Shown here: positions 11,785 to 24,688 of the stretch, piece after piece
Numbering within the stretch: the first letter of the stretch is position 1
How the letters are laid out: each line of letters begins with the position of its first letter
From: Cavia porcellus
Taxonomy: Eukaryota > Chordata > Mammalia > Rodentia > Caviidae
Reading direction: 5' to 3'
Assembly: GCF_034190915.1 (NCBI RefSeq)
Contig: NW_026947635.1
Coordinates: 372,001 to 436,000, forward strand
DNA length: 64,000 nt
Translations under genes and position numbers: made by a program
Notes under the pieces: model-generated
Database searches by the model: none
Seen by the model: the letters and a program-made list of their open reading frames with translations, nothing else
What the model was told of the DNA's origin: nothing

Positions 11785-13724
11785 TGTGTGATAGATTACA
11801 TTCACTAGTGGGAGTGAGAAAAACATCACGGGTGGTGCGCATTGTACGGGTGTGTGTTAGATTACATTCACTAGTGGGAGTGAGAAAAACATCACGGGGT
11901 GGTGCGCATTGTACGGGTGTGTGTTACATTACATTCACTAGTGGGCGTGAGAAAAACATCACGGGGTGGTGCGCATTGTACGGGTGTGTGTTACATTACA
12001 TTCACTAGTGGGCGTGAGAAAAACATCACGGGGTCGTGCGCATTGTACGGGTGTGTGTTACATTACATTCACTAGTGGGCGTGAGAAAAACATCACGGGG
12101 TGGTGCGCATTGTACGGGTGTGTGTTACATTACATTCACTAGTGGGAGCGAGAAAAACATCACGGGGTGGTGCGCATTGTACGGGTGTGTGTTACATTAC
12201 ATTCACTAGTGGGAGTGAGAAAAACGTCACGGGGTGGTGCGCATTGTACGGGTGTGTGTTACATTACATTCACTATTGGGAGTGAGAAAAACGTCACGGG
12301 GTGGTGCGCATTGTACGGGTGTGTGTTAGATTACATTCACTAGTGGGAGTGAGAAAAACGTCACGAGGTGGTGCGCATTGTACGTTTGTGTGTTAGATTA
12401 CATTCACTAGTGGGAGAGAGAAAAGCATCACGGGGTGGTGCGCATTGTACGGGTGTGTGATAGATTACATTCACTAGTGGGAGTGAGAAAAACATCACGG
12501 GGTGGTGCGCATCGTACGGGTGTGTGTCACATTACATTCACTAGTGGGAGTGAGAAAAACATCACGGGGTGGTGCGCATCGTACGGGTGTGTGTCACATT
12601 ACATTCACTAGTGGGAGTGAGAAAAACATCACGGGGTGGTGCGCATCGTACGGGTGTGTGTCACATTACATTCACTAGTGGGAGTGAGAAAAACATCACG
12701 GGGTGGTGCGCATCGTACGGGTGTGTGTCACATTACATTCACTAGTGGGAGTGAGAAAAACATCACGGGGTGGTGCGCATCGTACGGGTGTGTGTCACAT
12801 TACATTCACTAGTGGGAGTGAGAAAAACATCACGGGGTGGTGCGCATCGTACGGGTGTGTGTCACATTACATTCACTAGTGGGCGTGAGAAAAACATCAC
12901 GGGGTGGTGCGCATTGTACGGGTGTGTGTTACATTACATTCACTAGTGGGCGTGAGAAAAACATCACGGGGTGGTGCGCATTGTACGGGTGTGTGTTACA
13001 TTACATTCACTAGTGGGAGTGAGAAAAACATCACGGGGTGGTGCGCATTGTACGGGTGTGTTACATTACATTCACTAGTGGGAGTGAGAAAAACGTCACG
13101 GGGTGGTGCGCATTGTACGGGTGTGTGTTACATTACATTCACTAGTGGGAGTGAGAAAAACGTCACGGGGTGGTGCGCATTGTACGTGTGTGTGTTACAT
13201 TACATTCACTAGTGGGAGTGAGAAAAACGTCACGGGGTGGTGCGCATTGTACGGGTGTGTGTTACATTACATTCACTAGTGGGAGTGAGAAAAACGTCAC
13301 GGGGTGGTGCGCATTGTACGGGTGTGTGTTACATTACATTCACTAGTGGGAGTGAGAAAAACGTCACGGGGTGGTGCGCATTGTACGGGTGTGTGTTACA
13401 TTACATTCACTAGTGGGAGTGAGAAAAACGTCACGGGGTGGTGCGCATTGTACGGGTGTGTGTTACATTACATTCACTAGTGGGAGTGAGAAAAACGTCA
13501 CGGGGTGGTGCGCATTGTACGGGTGTGTGTTACATTACATTCACTAGTGGGAGTGAGAAAAACGTCACGGGGTGGTGCGCATTGTACGGGTGTGTGTTAG
13601 ATTACATTCACTAGTGGGAGAGAGAAAAACGTCACGGGGTGGTGCGCATTGTACGGGTGTGTGTTAGATTACATTCACTAGTGGGAGAGAGAAAAACATC
13701 ACGGGGTGGTGCGCATTGTACGGG
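11785..13724 (+). repeat. Two cycles with an H run
   Basis: The first 669 bases (10 x 67 minus 1) repeat the start of the 11-mer and end with CACGAGGTGG and AAAAGCATCAC variants near 12363 and 12424. A G monomer at 12454, an H run (about 12500-12880) and C, D, E copies follow up to the next G at 13725. A TG dinucleotide is missing near 13058 and accounts for the two-base shortfall in this second cycle. The GAGGTGG/AAAAGCATC pair is also seen near 21.6 and 25.6 kb, linking the three regions. Confidence 0.84.
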
Positions 13725-14795
13725 TGTGTGATAGATTACATTCACTAGTGGGAGTGAGAAAAACATCACGGGGTGGTGCGCATTGTACGGGTGTGTGTTA
13801 GATTACATTCACTAGTGGGAGTGAGAAAAACATCACGGGGTGGTGCGCATTGTACGGGTGTTTGTTAGATTACATTCACTAGTGGGCGTGAGAAAAACAT
13901 CACGGGGTGGTGCGCATTGTACGGGTGTGTGTTACATTACATTCACTAGTGGGCGTGAGAAAAACATCACGGGGTGGTGCGCATTGTACGGGTGTGTGTT
14001 ACATTACATTCACTAGTGGGCGTGAGAAAAACATCACGGGGTGGTGCGCATTGTACGGGTGTGTGTTACATTACATTCACTAGTGGGAGTGACAACAACG
14101 TCACGGGGTGGTGCGCATTGTACGGGTGTGTGTTACATTACATTCACTAGTGGGAGTGAGAAAAACGTCACGGGGTGGTGCGCATTGTACGGGTGTGTGT
14201 TACATTACATTCACTAGTGGGAGTGAGAAAAACGTCACGGGGTGGTGCGCATTGTACGTGTGTGTGTTACATTACATTCACTAGTGGGAGTGAGAAAAAC
14301 GTCACGGGGTGGTGCGCATTGTACGGGTGTGTGTTACATTACATTCACTAGTGGGAGTGAGAAAAACGTCACGGGGTGGTGCGCATTGTACGGGTGTGTG
14401 TTACATTACATTCACTAGTGGGAGTGAGAAAAACGTCACGGGGTGGTGCGCATTGTACGGGTGTGTGTTACATTACATTCACTAGTGGGAGTGAGAAAAA
14501 CGTCACGGGGTGGTGCGCATTGTACGGGTGTGTGTTACATTACATTCACTAGTGGGAGTGAGAAAAACGTCACGGGGTGGTGCGCATTGTACGGGTGTGT
14601 GTTACATTACATTCACTAGTGGGAGTGAGAAAAACGTCACGGGGTGGTGCGCATTGTACGGGTGTGTGTTAGATTACATTCACTAGTGGGAGAGAGAAAA
14701 ACGTCACGGGGTGGTGCGCATTGTACGGGTGTGTGTTAGATTACATTCACTAGTGGGAGAGAGAAAAACATCACGGGGTGGTGCGCTTGTACGGG
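13725..14795 (+). repeat. 16-monomer higher-order unit, copy 1 (1,071 bp)
   Basis: From the G monomer at 13725 to the next at 14796: 16 x 67 minus 1, the missing A being in GCGCTTGTACG near 14787. Markers in order are TGTTTGTTAG (13859), GACAACAACG (14091) and GTACGTGTGTG (14254). Each recurs 1,071 bases later. A partial earlier copy of the D/E part lies at about 13.1-13.7 kb at offset 1,072. Confidence 0.92.
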
Positions 14796-16135
14796 TGTGT
14801 GATAGATTACATTCACTAGTGGGAGTGAGAAAAACATCACGGGGTGGTGCGCATTGTACGGGTGTGTGTTAGATTACATTCACTAGTGGGAGTGAGAAAA
14901 ACATCACGGGGTGGTGCGCATTGTACGGGTGTTTGTTAGATTACATTCACTAGTGGGCGTGAGAAAAACATCACGGGGTGGTGCGCATTGTACCGGTGTG
15001 TGTTACATTACATTCACTAGTGGGCGTGAGAAAAACATCACGGGGTGGTGCGCATTGTACGGGTGTGTGTTACATTACATTCACTAGTGGGCGTGAGAAA
15101 AACATCACGGGGTGGTGCGCATTGTACGGGTGTGTGTTACATTACATTCACTAGTGGGAGTGACAACAACATCACGGGGTGGTGCGCATTGTACGGGTGT
15201 GTGTTACATTACATTCACTAGTGGGAGTGAGAAAAACGTCACGGGGTGGTGCGCATTGTACGGGTGTGTGTTACATTACATTCACTAGTGGGAGTGAGAA
15301 AAACGTCACGGGGTGGTGCGCATTGTACGTGTGTGTGTTACATTACATTCACTAGTGGGAGTGAGAAAAACGTCACGGGGTGGTGCGCATTGTACGGGTG
15401 TGTGTTACATTACATTCACTAGTGGGAGTGAGAAAAACGTCACGGGGTGGTGCGCATTGTACGGGTGTGTGTTACATTACATTCACTAGTGGGAGTGAGA
15501 AAAACGTCACGGGGTGGTGCGCATTGTACGGGTGTGTGTTACATTACATTCACTAGTGGGAGTGAGAAAAACGTCACGGGGTGGTGCGCATTGTACGGGT
15601 GTGTGTTACATTACATTCACTAGTGGGAGTGAGAAAAACGTCACGGGGTGGTGCGCATTGTACGGGTGTGTGTTACATTACATTCACTAGTGGGAGTGAG
15701 AAAAACGTCACGGGGTGGTGCGCATTGTACGGGTGTGTGTTAGATTACATTCACTAGTGGGAGAGAGAAAAACGTCACGGGGTGGTGCGCATTGTACGGG
15801 TGTGTGTTACATTACATTCACTAGTGGGAGTGAGAAAAACGTCACGGGGTGGTGCGCATTGTACGGGTGTGTGTTACATTACATTCACTAGTGGGAGTGA
15901 GAAAAACGTCACGGGGTGGTGCGCATTGTACGGGTGTGTGTTAGATTACATTCACTAGTGGGAGTGAGAAAAACGTCAGGGAGTGGTGCGCATTGTACGG
16001 GTGTGTGTTAGATTACATTCACTAGTGGGAGTGAGAAAAACGTCACGGGGTGGTGCGCATTGTACGGGTGTGTGTTAGATTACATTCACTAGTGGGAGAG
16101 GGAAAAAAGTCACGGGGTGGTGCGCTTTGTACGGG
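14796..16135 (+). repeat. 16-monomer higher-order unit, copy 2, plus extension
   Basis: It repeats the previous unit (TGTTTGTTAG at 14930, GACAACAAC at 15162, GTACGTGTGTG near 15325) up to about 15.77 kb. It then diverges into a D/E extension ending with GAGAGGGAAAAAAGTC and GCGCTTTG before the G monomer at 16136. Total length is exactly 20 x 67. Confidence 0.88.
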
Positions 16136-16871
16136 TGTGTGATAGATTACATTCACTGGTGGGAGTGAGAAAAACATCACGGGTGGTGCGCATTGTACGG
16201 GTGTGTGTTAGATTACATTCACTAGTGGGAGTGAGAAAAACATCACGGGGTGGTGCGCATTGTACGGGTGTGTGTTACATTACATTCACTAGTGGGCGTG
16301 AGAAAAACATCACGGGGTGGTGCGCATTGTACGGGTGTGTGTTACATTACATTCACTAGTGGGCGTGAGAAAAACATCACGGGGTGGTGCGCATTGTACG
16401 GGTGTGTGTTACATTACATTCACTAGTGGGAGTGACAACAACGTCACGGGGTGGTGCGCATTGTACGGGTGTGTGTTACATTACATTCACTAGTGGGAGT
16501 GAGAAAAACGTCACGGGGTGGTGCGCATTGTACGGGTGTGTGTTACATTATATTCACTAGTGGGAGTGAGAAAAACGTCACGGGGTGGTGCGCATTGTAC
16601 GGGTGTGTGTTACATTACATTCACTAGTGGGAGTGAGAAAAACGTCACGGGGTGGTGCGCATTGTACGGGTGTGTGTTAGATTACATTCACTAGTGGGAG
16701 TGAGAAAAACGTCAGGGAGTGGTGCGCATTGTACGGGTGTGTGTTAGATTACATTCACTAGTGGGAGTGAGAAAAACGTCACGGGGTGGTGCGCATTGTA
16801 CGGGTGTGTGTTAGATTACATTCACTAGTGGGAGAGGGAAAAAAGTCACGGGGTGGTGCGCTTTGTACGGG
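16136..16871 (+). repeat. 11-monomer unit, 736 bp, tandem with the flanking copy
   Basis: The sequence around 16.1 kb and 16.85 kb shares GTCAGGGAGTGG, GAGAGGGAAAAAAGTC, GCGCTTTG and CACTGGTGGG at an offset of 736 bases. The one-base loss (CACGGGTGG) lies near 16180. The single equivalent at 6561 has GAGAGAGAAAAAAGTC instead of GAGAGGG, so the GGG variant predates this local duplication but not the wider one. Confidence 0.9.
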
Positions 16872-19800
16872 TGTGTGATAGATTACATTCACTGGTGGGA
16901 GTGAGAAAAACATCACGGGTGGTGCGCATTGTACGGGTGTGTGTTAGATTACATTCACTAGTGGGAGTGAGAAAAACATCACGGGGTGGTGCGCATTGTA
17001 CGGGTGTGTGTTACATTACATTCACTAGTGGGCGTGAGAAAAACATCATGGGGTGGTGCGCATTGTACGGGTGTGTGTTACATTACATTCACTAGTGGGC
17101 GTGAGAAAAACATCACGGGGTGGTGCGCATTGTACGGGTGTGTGTTACATTACATTCACTAGTGGGCGTGAGAAAAACATCACGGGGTGGTGCGCATTGT
17201 ACGGGTGTGTGTTACATTACATTCACTAGTGGGAGTGAGAAAAACATCACGGGGTGGTGCGCATAGTACGGGTGTGTGTTACATTACATTCACTAGTGGG
17301 AGTGAGAAAAACGTCACGGGGTGGTGCGCATCGTACGGGTGTGTGTTACATTACATTCACTAGTGGGAGTGAGAAAAACGTCACGGGGTGGTGCGCATTG
17401 TACGGGTGTGTGTTACATTACATTCACTAGTGGGAGTGAGAAAAACGTCACGGGGTGGTGCGCATTGTACGGGTGTGTGTTACATTACATTCACTAGTGG
17501 GAGTGAGAAAAACGTCACGGGGAGGTGCGCATTGTACGGGTGTGTGTTAGATTACATTCACTAGTGGGAGTGAGAAAAACGTCACGGGGTGGTGCGCATT
17601 GTACGTTTGTGTGTTAGATTACATTCACTAGTGGGAGAGAGAAAAACATCACGGGGTGTTGCGCATTGTACGGGTGTGTGATAGATTACATTCACTAGTG
17701 GGAGTGAGAAAAACTTCACGGGGTGGTGCGCATCGTACGGCTGTGTGTCACATTACATTCACTAGTGGGAGTGAGAAAAACATCACGGGGTGGTGCGCAT
17801 CGTACGGGTGTGTGTCACATTACATTCAATAGTGGGAGTGAGAAAAACATCACGGGGTGGTGCGCATCGTACGGGTGTGTGTCACATTACATTCACTAGT
17901 GGGAGTGAGAAAAACATCACGGGGTGGTGCGCATCGTACGGGTGTGTGTCACATTACATTCACTAGTGGGAGTGAGAAAAACATCACGGGGTGGTGCGCA
18001 TCGTAAGGGTGTGTGTCACATTACATTCACTAGTGGGAGTGAGAAAAACATCACGGGGTGGTGCGCATCGTACGGGTGTGTGTCACATTACATTCACTAG
18101 TGGGCGTGAGAAAAACATCACGGGGTGGTGCGCATCGTACGGGTGTGTGTCACATTAAATTCACTAGTGGGCGTGAGAAAAACATCACGGGGTGGTGCGC
18201 ATTGTACGGGTGTGTGTTACATTACATTCACTAGTGGGCGTGAGAAAAACATCACGTGGTGGTGCGCATCGTACGGGTGTGTGTCACATTACATTCACTA
18301 GTGGGAGTGAGAAAAACATCACGGGGTGGTGCGCATCGTACGGGTGTGTGTCACATTACATTCACTAGTGGGAGTGAGAAAAACATCACGGGGTGGTGCG
18401 CATCGTACGGGTGTGTGTCACATTACATTCACTAGTGGGAGTGAGAAAAACATCATGGGTTGGTGCGCATCGTACGGGTGTGTGTCACATTACATTCACT
18501 AGTGGGAGTGAGAAAAACATCACGGGGTGGTGCGCATTGTACGGGTGTGTGTTACATTACATTCACTAGTGGGAGTGAGAAAAACATCACGGGGTGGTGC
18601 GCATTGTACGGGTGTGTGTTACATTACATTCACTAGTGGGCGTGAGAAAAACATCACGGGGTGGTGCGCATTGTACGGGTGTGTGTTACATTACATTCAC
18701 TAGTGGGCGTGAGAAAAACATCACGGGGTGGTGCGCATTGTACGGGTGTGTGTTACATTACATTCACTAGTGGGCGTGAGAAAAACGTCACGGGGTGGTG
18801 CGCATTGTACGTGTGTGTGTTACATTACATTTACTAGTGGGCGTGAGAAAAACGTCACGGGGTGGTGCGCATTGTATGGGTGTGTGTTACATTACATTCA
18901 CTAGTGGGCGTGAGAAAAACGTCACGGGGTGGTGCGCATTGTACGGGTGTGTGTTACATTACATTCACTAGTGGGAGTGAGAAAAACGTCACGGGGTGGT
19001 GCGCATTGTACGGGTGTGTGTTACATTACATTCACTAGTGGGAGTGAGAAAAACGTCACGGGGTGGTGCGCATTGTACGGGTGTGTGTTACATTACATTC
19101 ACTAGTGGGAGTGAGAAAAACGTCACGGGGTGGTGCGCATTGTACGGGTGTGTGTTACATTAGATTCACTAGTGGGAGTGAGAAAAACGTCACGGGGTGG
19201 TGCGCATTGTACGGGTGTGTGTTACATTACATTCACTAGTGGGAGTGAGAAAAACGTCACTTGGTGGTGCGCATTGTACGGGTGTGTGTTACATTACATT
19301 CACTAGTGGGAGTGAGAAAAACGTCACGGGGTGGTGCGCATTGGACGGGTGTGTGTTAGATTACATTCACTAGTGGGAGTGAGAAAAACGTCACGGGGTG
19401 GTGCGCATTGTACGGGTGTGTGTTAGATTACATTCACTAGTGGGAGAGAGAAAAACGTAACGGGGTGGTGCGCATTGTACGTTTGTGTGTTAGATTACAT
19501 TCACTAGTGGGAGTGAGAAAAACATCACGGGGTGGTGCGTATCGTACGGGTGTGTGATAGATTACATTCACTAGTGGGAGTGAGAAAAACATCACGGGGT
19601 GGTGCGCATTGTACGGGTGTGTGTTAGATTACATTCACTAGTGGGCGTGAGAAAAACATCACGGGGTGGTGCGCATTGTACGGATGTGTGTTACATTACA
19701 TTCACTAGTGGGCGTGAGAAAAACATCACGGGGTGGTGCGCATTGTACGGGTGTGTGTTACATTACATTCACTAGTGGGCGTGAGAAAAACATCACGGGG

Positions 19801-20670
19801 TGGTGCGCATTGTACGGGTGTGTGTTACATTACATTCACTAGTGGGCGTGAGAAAAACATCACGGGGTGGTGCGCATTGTACGGGTGTTTGTTACATTAC
19901 ATTCACTAGTGGGAGTGAGAAAAACATCACGGGGTGGTGCGCATTGTACGGGTGTGTGTTACATTACATTCACTAGTGGGAGTGAGAAAAATGTCACGGG
20001 GTGGTGCGCATTGTACGGGTGTGTGTTAGATTGCATTCAATAGTGGGAGTGAGAAAAACGTCACCGGGTGGTGCACATTGTACGGGTGTGTGTTAGATTA
20101 CATTCACTAGTGGGAGAGAGAAAAACATCACGGGGTGGTGCGCATCGTACGGGTGTGTGTCACATTACATTCACTAGTAGGAGTGAGAAAAACATCACGG
20201 GGTGGTGCGCATCCTACGGGTGTGTGTCACATTACATTCACTAGTAGGAGTGAGAAAAACATCACGGGGTGGTGCGCATCGTACGGGTGTGTGTCACATT
20301 ACATTCACTAGTAGGAGTGAGAAAAACATCACGGGGTGGTGCGCATCGTACGGGTGTGTGATAGATTACATTCACTAGTGGGAGTGAGAAAAACATCACG
20401 GGTGGTGCGCATTGTACGGGTGTGTGTTAGATTACATTCACTAGTGGGAGTGAGAAAAACATCACGGGGTGGTGCGCATTGTACGGGTGTGTGTTACATT
20501 ACATTCACTAGTGGGCGTGAGAAAAACATCACGGGGTGGTGCGCATTGTACGGGTGTGTGTTACATTACATTCACTAGTGGGCGTGAGAAAAACATCACG
20601 GGGTGGTGCGCATTGTACGGGTGTGTGTTACATTACATTCACTAGTGGGCGTGAGAAAAACATCACGGGG
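16872..20670 (+). repeat. Right copy of the 9.3-10.3 kb segmental duplication (first part)
   Basis: This stretch is colinear with 6561-11364. Paired markers are 6951/17262, 8811/18251, 9501/18874 and 11030/20336, at offsets of 10,311, 9,440, 9,373 and 9,306. The offset steps are 13, 1 and 1 whole monomers, so the copies differ mainly by loss or gain of complete monomers. The G monomers at 16872, 17675, 19551 and 20355 mark its cycles. Confidence 0.86.
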
Positions 20671-23600
20671 TGGTGCGCACTGTACGGGTGTGTGTTACAT
20701 TACATTCACTAGTGGGAGTGAGAAAAACGTCACGGGGTGGTGCGCATTGTACGTTTGTGTGTTACATTACATTCACTAGTGGGAGTGAGAAAAACGTCAC
20801 GGGGTGGTGCGCATTGTACGGGTGTGTGTTACATTACATTCACTAGTGGGAGTGAGCAAAACGTCACGGGGTGGTGCGCATTGTACGGGTGTGTGTTAGA
20901 TTACATTCACTAGTGGGAGTGAGAAAAACGTCACGGGGTGGTGCGCATTGTACGGGTGTGTGTTAGATTACATTCACTAGTGGGAGTGAGAAAAACGTCA
21001 CGGGGTGGTGCGCATTGTACGGGTGTGTGTTAGATTACATTCACTAGTGGGAGAGAGAAAAAAGTCACGGGGTGGTGCGCATTGTACGGGTGTGTGATAA
21101 ATTACATTCACTAGTGGGAGTGAGAAAAACATCACGGGTGGTGCGCATTGTACGGGTGTGTGTTAGATTACATTCACTAGTGGGAGTGAGAAAAACATCA
21201 CGGGGTGGTGCGCATTGTACGGGTGTGTGTTACATTACATTCACTAGTGGGCGTGAGAAAAACATCACGGGGTGGTGCTCATTGTACGGGTGTGTGTTAC
21301 ATTACATTCACTAGTGGGCGTGAGAAAAACATCACGGGGTGGTGCGCATTGTACGGGTGTGTGTTACATTACATTCACTAGTGGGAGCGAGAAAAACATC
21401 ACGGGGTGGTGCGCATTGTACGGGTGTGTGTTACATTACATTCACTAGTGGGAGTGAGAAAAACGTCACGGGGTGGTGCGCATTGTACGGGTGTGTGTTA
21501 CATTACATTCACTAGTGGGAGTGAGAAAAACGTCACGGGGTGGTGCGCATTGTACGGGTGTGTGTTAGATTACATTCACTAGTGGGAGTGAGAAAAACGT
21601 CACGAGGTGGGGCGCATTGTACGTTTGTGTGTTAGATTACATTCACTAGTGGGAGAGAGAAAAGCATCACGGGGTGGTGCGCATTGTACGGGTGTGTGAT
21701 AGATTACATTCACTAGTGGGAGTGAGAAAAACATCACGGGGTGGTGCGCATCGTACGGGTGTGTGTCACAATACATTCACTAGTGGGAGTGAGAAAAACA
21801 TCACGGGGTGGTGCGCATCGTACGGGTGTGGGTCACATTACATTCACTAGTGGGAGTGAGAAAAACATCACGGGGTGGTGCGCATCGTACGGGTGTGTGT
21901 CACATTACATTCACTAGTGGGAGTGAGAAAAACATCACGGGGTGGTGCGCATCGTACGGGTGTGTGTCACATTACATTCACTAGTGGGAGTGAGAAAAAC
22001 ATCACGGGGTGGTGCGCATCGTACGGGTGTGTGTCACATTACATTCACTAGTGGGAGTGAGAAAAACATCACGGGGTGGTGCGCATCGTACGGGTGTGTG
22101 TCACATTACATTCACTAGTGGGCGTGAGAAAAACATCACGGGGTGGTGCGCATTGTACGGGTGTGTGTTACATTACATTCACTAGTGGGCGTGAGAAAAA
22201 CATCACGGGGTGGTGCGCATTGTACGGGTGTGTGTTACATTACATTCACTAGTGGGAGTGAGAAAAACAGCACGGGGTGGTGCGCATTGTACGGGTGTGT
22301 GTTACATTACATTCACTAGTGGGAGTGAGAAAAACGTCACGGGGTGGTGCGCATTGTACGGGTGTGTGTTACATTACATTCACTAGTGGGAGTGAGAAAA
22401 ACGTCACGGGGTGGTGCGCATTGTACGTGTGCGTGTTACATTACATTCACTAGTGGGAGTGAGAAAAACGTCACGGGGTGGTGCGCATTGTACGGGTGTG
22501 TGTTACATTACATTCACTAGTGGGAGTGAGAAAAACGTCACGGGGTGGTGCGCATTGTACGGGTGTGTGTTACATTACATTCACTAGTGGGAGTGAGAAA
22601 AACGTCACGGGGTGGTGCGCATTGTACGGGTGTGTGTTACATTACATTCACTAGTGGGAGTGAGAAAAACGTCACGGGGTGGTGCGCATTGTACGGGTGT
22701 GTGTTACATTACATTCACTAGTGGGAGTGAGAAAAACGTCACGGGGTGGTGCGCATTGTACGGGTGTGTGTTAGATTACATTCACTAGTGGGAGTGAGAA
22801 AAACGTCACGGGGTGGTGCGCATTGTACGGGTGTGTGTTAGATTACATTCACTAGTGGGAGAGAGAAAAACATCACGGGGTGGTGCGCATTGTACGGGTG
22901 TGTGATAGATTACATTCACTAGTGGGAGTGAGAAAAACTTCACGTGGTGGTGCGCATCGTACGGGTGTGTGTCACATTACATTCACTAGTGGGAGTGAGA
23001 AAAACGTCACGGGGTGGTGCGCATTGTACGGGTGTGTGTTACATTACATTCACTAGTGGGAGTGAGAAAAACGTCACGGGGTGGTGCGCATTGTACGGGT
23101 GTGTGTTACATTACATTCACTAGTGGGAGTGAGAAAAACGTCACGGGGTGGTGCGCATTGTACGGGTGTGTGTTACATTACATTCACTAGTGGGAGTGAG
23201 AAAAACGTCACGGGGTGGTGCGCATTGTACGGGTGTGTGTTACATTACATTCACTAGTGGGAGTGAGAAAAACGTCACGGGGTGGTGCGCATTGTACGGG
23301 TGTGTGTTACATTACATTCACTAGTGGGAGTGAGAAAAACGTCACTTGGTGGTGCGCATTGTACGGGTGTGTGTTACATTACATTCACTAGTGGGAGTGA
23401 GAAAAACGTCACGGGGTGGTGCGCATTGGACGGGTGTGTGTTAGATTACATTCACTAGTGGGAGGGAGAAAAACGTCACTGGGTGGTGCGCATTGTACGG
23501 GTGTGTGTTAGATTACATTCACTAGTGGGAGAGAGAAAAACGTCACGGGGTGGTGCGCATTGTACGTTTGTGTGTTAGATTACATTCACTAGTGTGCGTG

Positions 23601-24688
23601 AGAAAAACATCACGGGGTGGTGCGCATTGTACGGGTGTGTGTTACATTACATTCACTAGTGGGCGTGAGAAAAACATCACGGGGTGGTGCGCATTGTACG
23701 GGTGTGTGTTACATTACATTCACTAGTGGGCGTGAGAAAAACATCACGGGGTGGTACGCATTGTACGGGTGTGTGTTACATTACATTCACTAGTGGGCGT
23801 GAGAAAAACATCACGGGGTGGTGCGCATTGTACGGGTGTGTGTTACATTACATTCACTAGTGGGAGTGAGAAAAACATCACGTGGTGGTGCGCATTGTAC
23901 GGGTGTGTGTTACATTACATTCACTAGTGGGAGTGAGAAAAACATCACGTGGTGGTGCGCATTGTACGGGTGTGTGTTACATTACATTCACTAGTGGGAG
24001 TGAGAAAAACGTCACGGGGTGGTGCGCATTGTACGGGTGTGTGTTAGATTACATTCACTAGTGGGAGTGAGAAAAACGTCACCGGGTGGTGCACATTGTA
24101 CGGGTGTGTGTTAGATTACATTCACTAGTGGGAGAGAGAAAAACGTCACGGGGTGGTGCGCATTGTACGTTTGTGTGTTAGATTACATTCACTAGTGGTT
24201 TGAGAAAAACATCACGGGGTGGTGCGCATCGTACGGGTGTGTGATAGATTACATTCACTAGTGGGAGTGAGAAAAAGATCACGGGGTGGTGCGCATCGTA
24301 CGGGTGTGTGTCACATTACATTCACTAGTAGGAGTGAGAAAAACATCACGGGGTGGTGCGCATCGTACGGGTGTGTGTCACATTACATTCACTAGTAGGA
24401 GTGAGAAAAACATCACGGGGTGGTGCGCATCGTACGGGTGTGTGTCACATTACATTCACTAGTAGGAGTGAGAAAAACATCACGGGGTGGTGCGCATCGT
24501 ACGGGTGTGTGTCACATTACATTCACTAGTAGGAGTGAGAAAAACATCACGGGGTGGTGCGCATCGTACGGGTGTGTGTCACATTACATTCACTAGTAGG
24601 AGTGAGAAAAACATCACGGGGTGGTGCGCATCCTACGGGTGTGTGTCACATTACATTCACTAGTAGGAGTGAGAAAAACATCACGGGG
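20671..24688 (+). repeat. 4,018-bp tandem duplication, copy 1 (60 monomers)
   Basis: It opens with GCGCACTGTACG (near 20675). Private markers follow in order: GAGCAAAACG, GATAAATTAC (near 21097), GTGCTCATTG, GAGGTGGGGCG, GTGTGGGTCAC, ACAGCACGG, GTACGTGTGCG (22427), CACTTGG, AGTGTGCGTG (23591), GTGGTACGC, AGTGGTTTGAG (24194), AAAAAGATCAC and CATCCTACGG. All recur 4,018 or 4,017 bases on. G-monomer intervals inside are 602, 1,206 and 1,339 bases. Confidence 0.93.
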
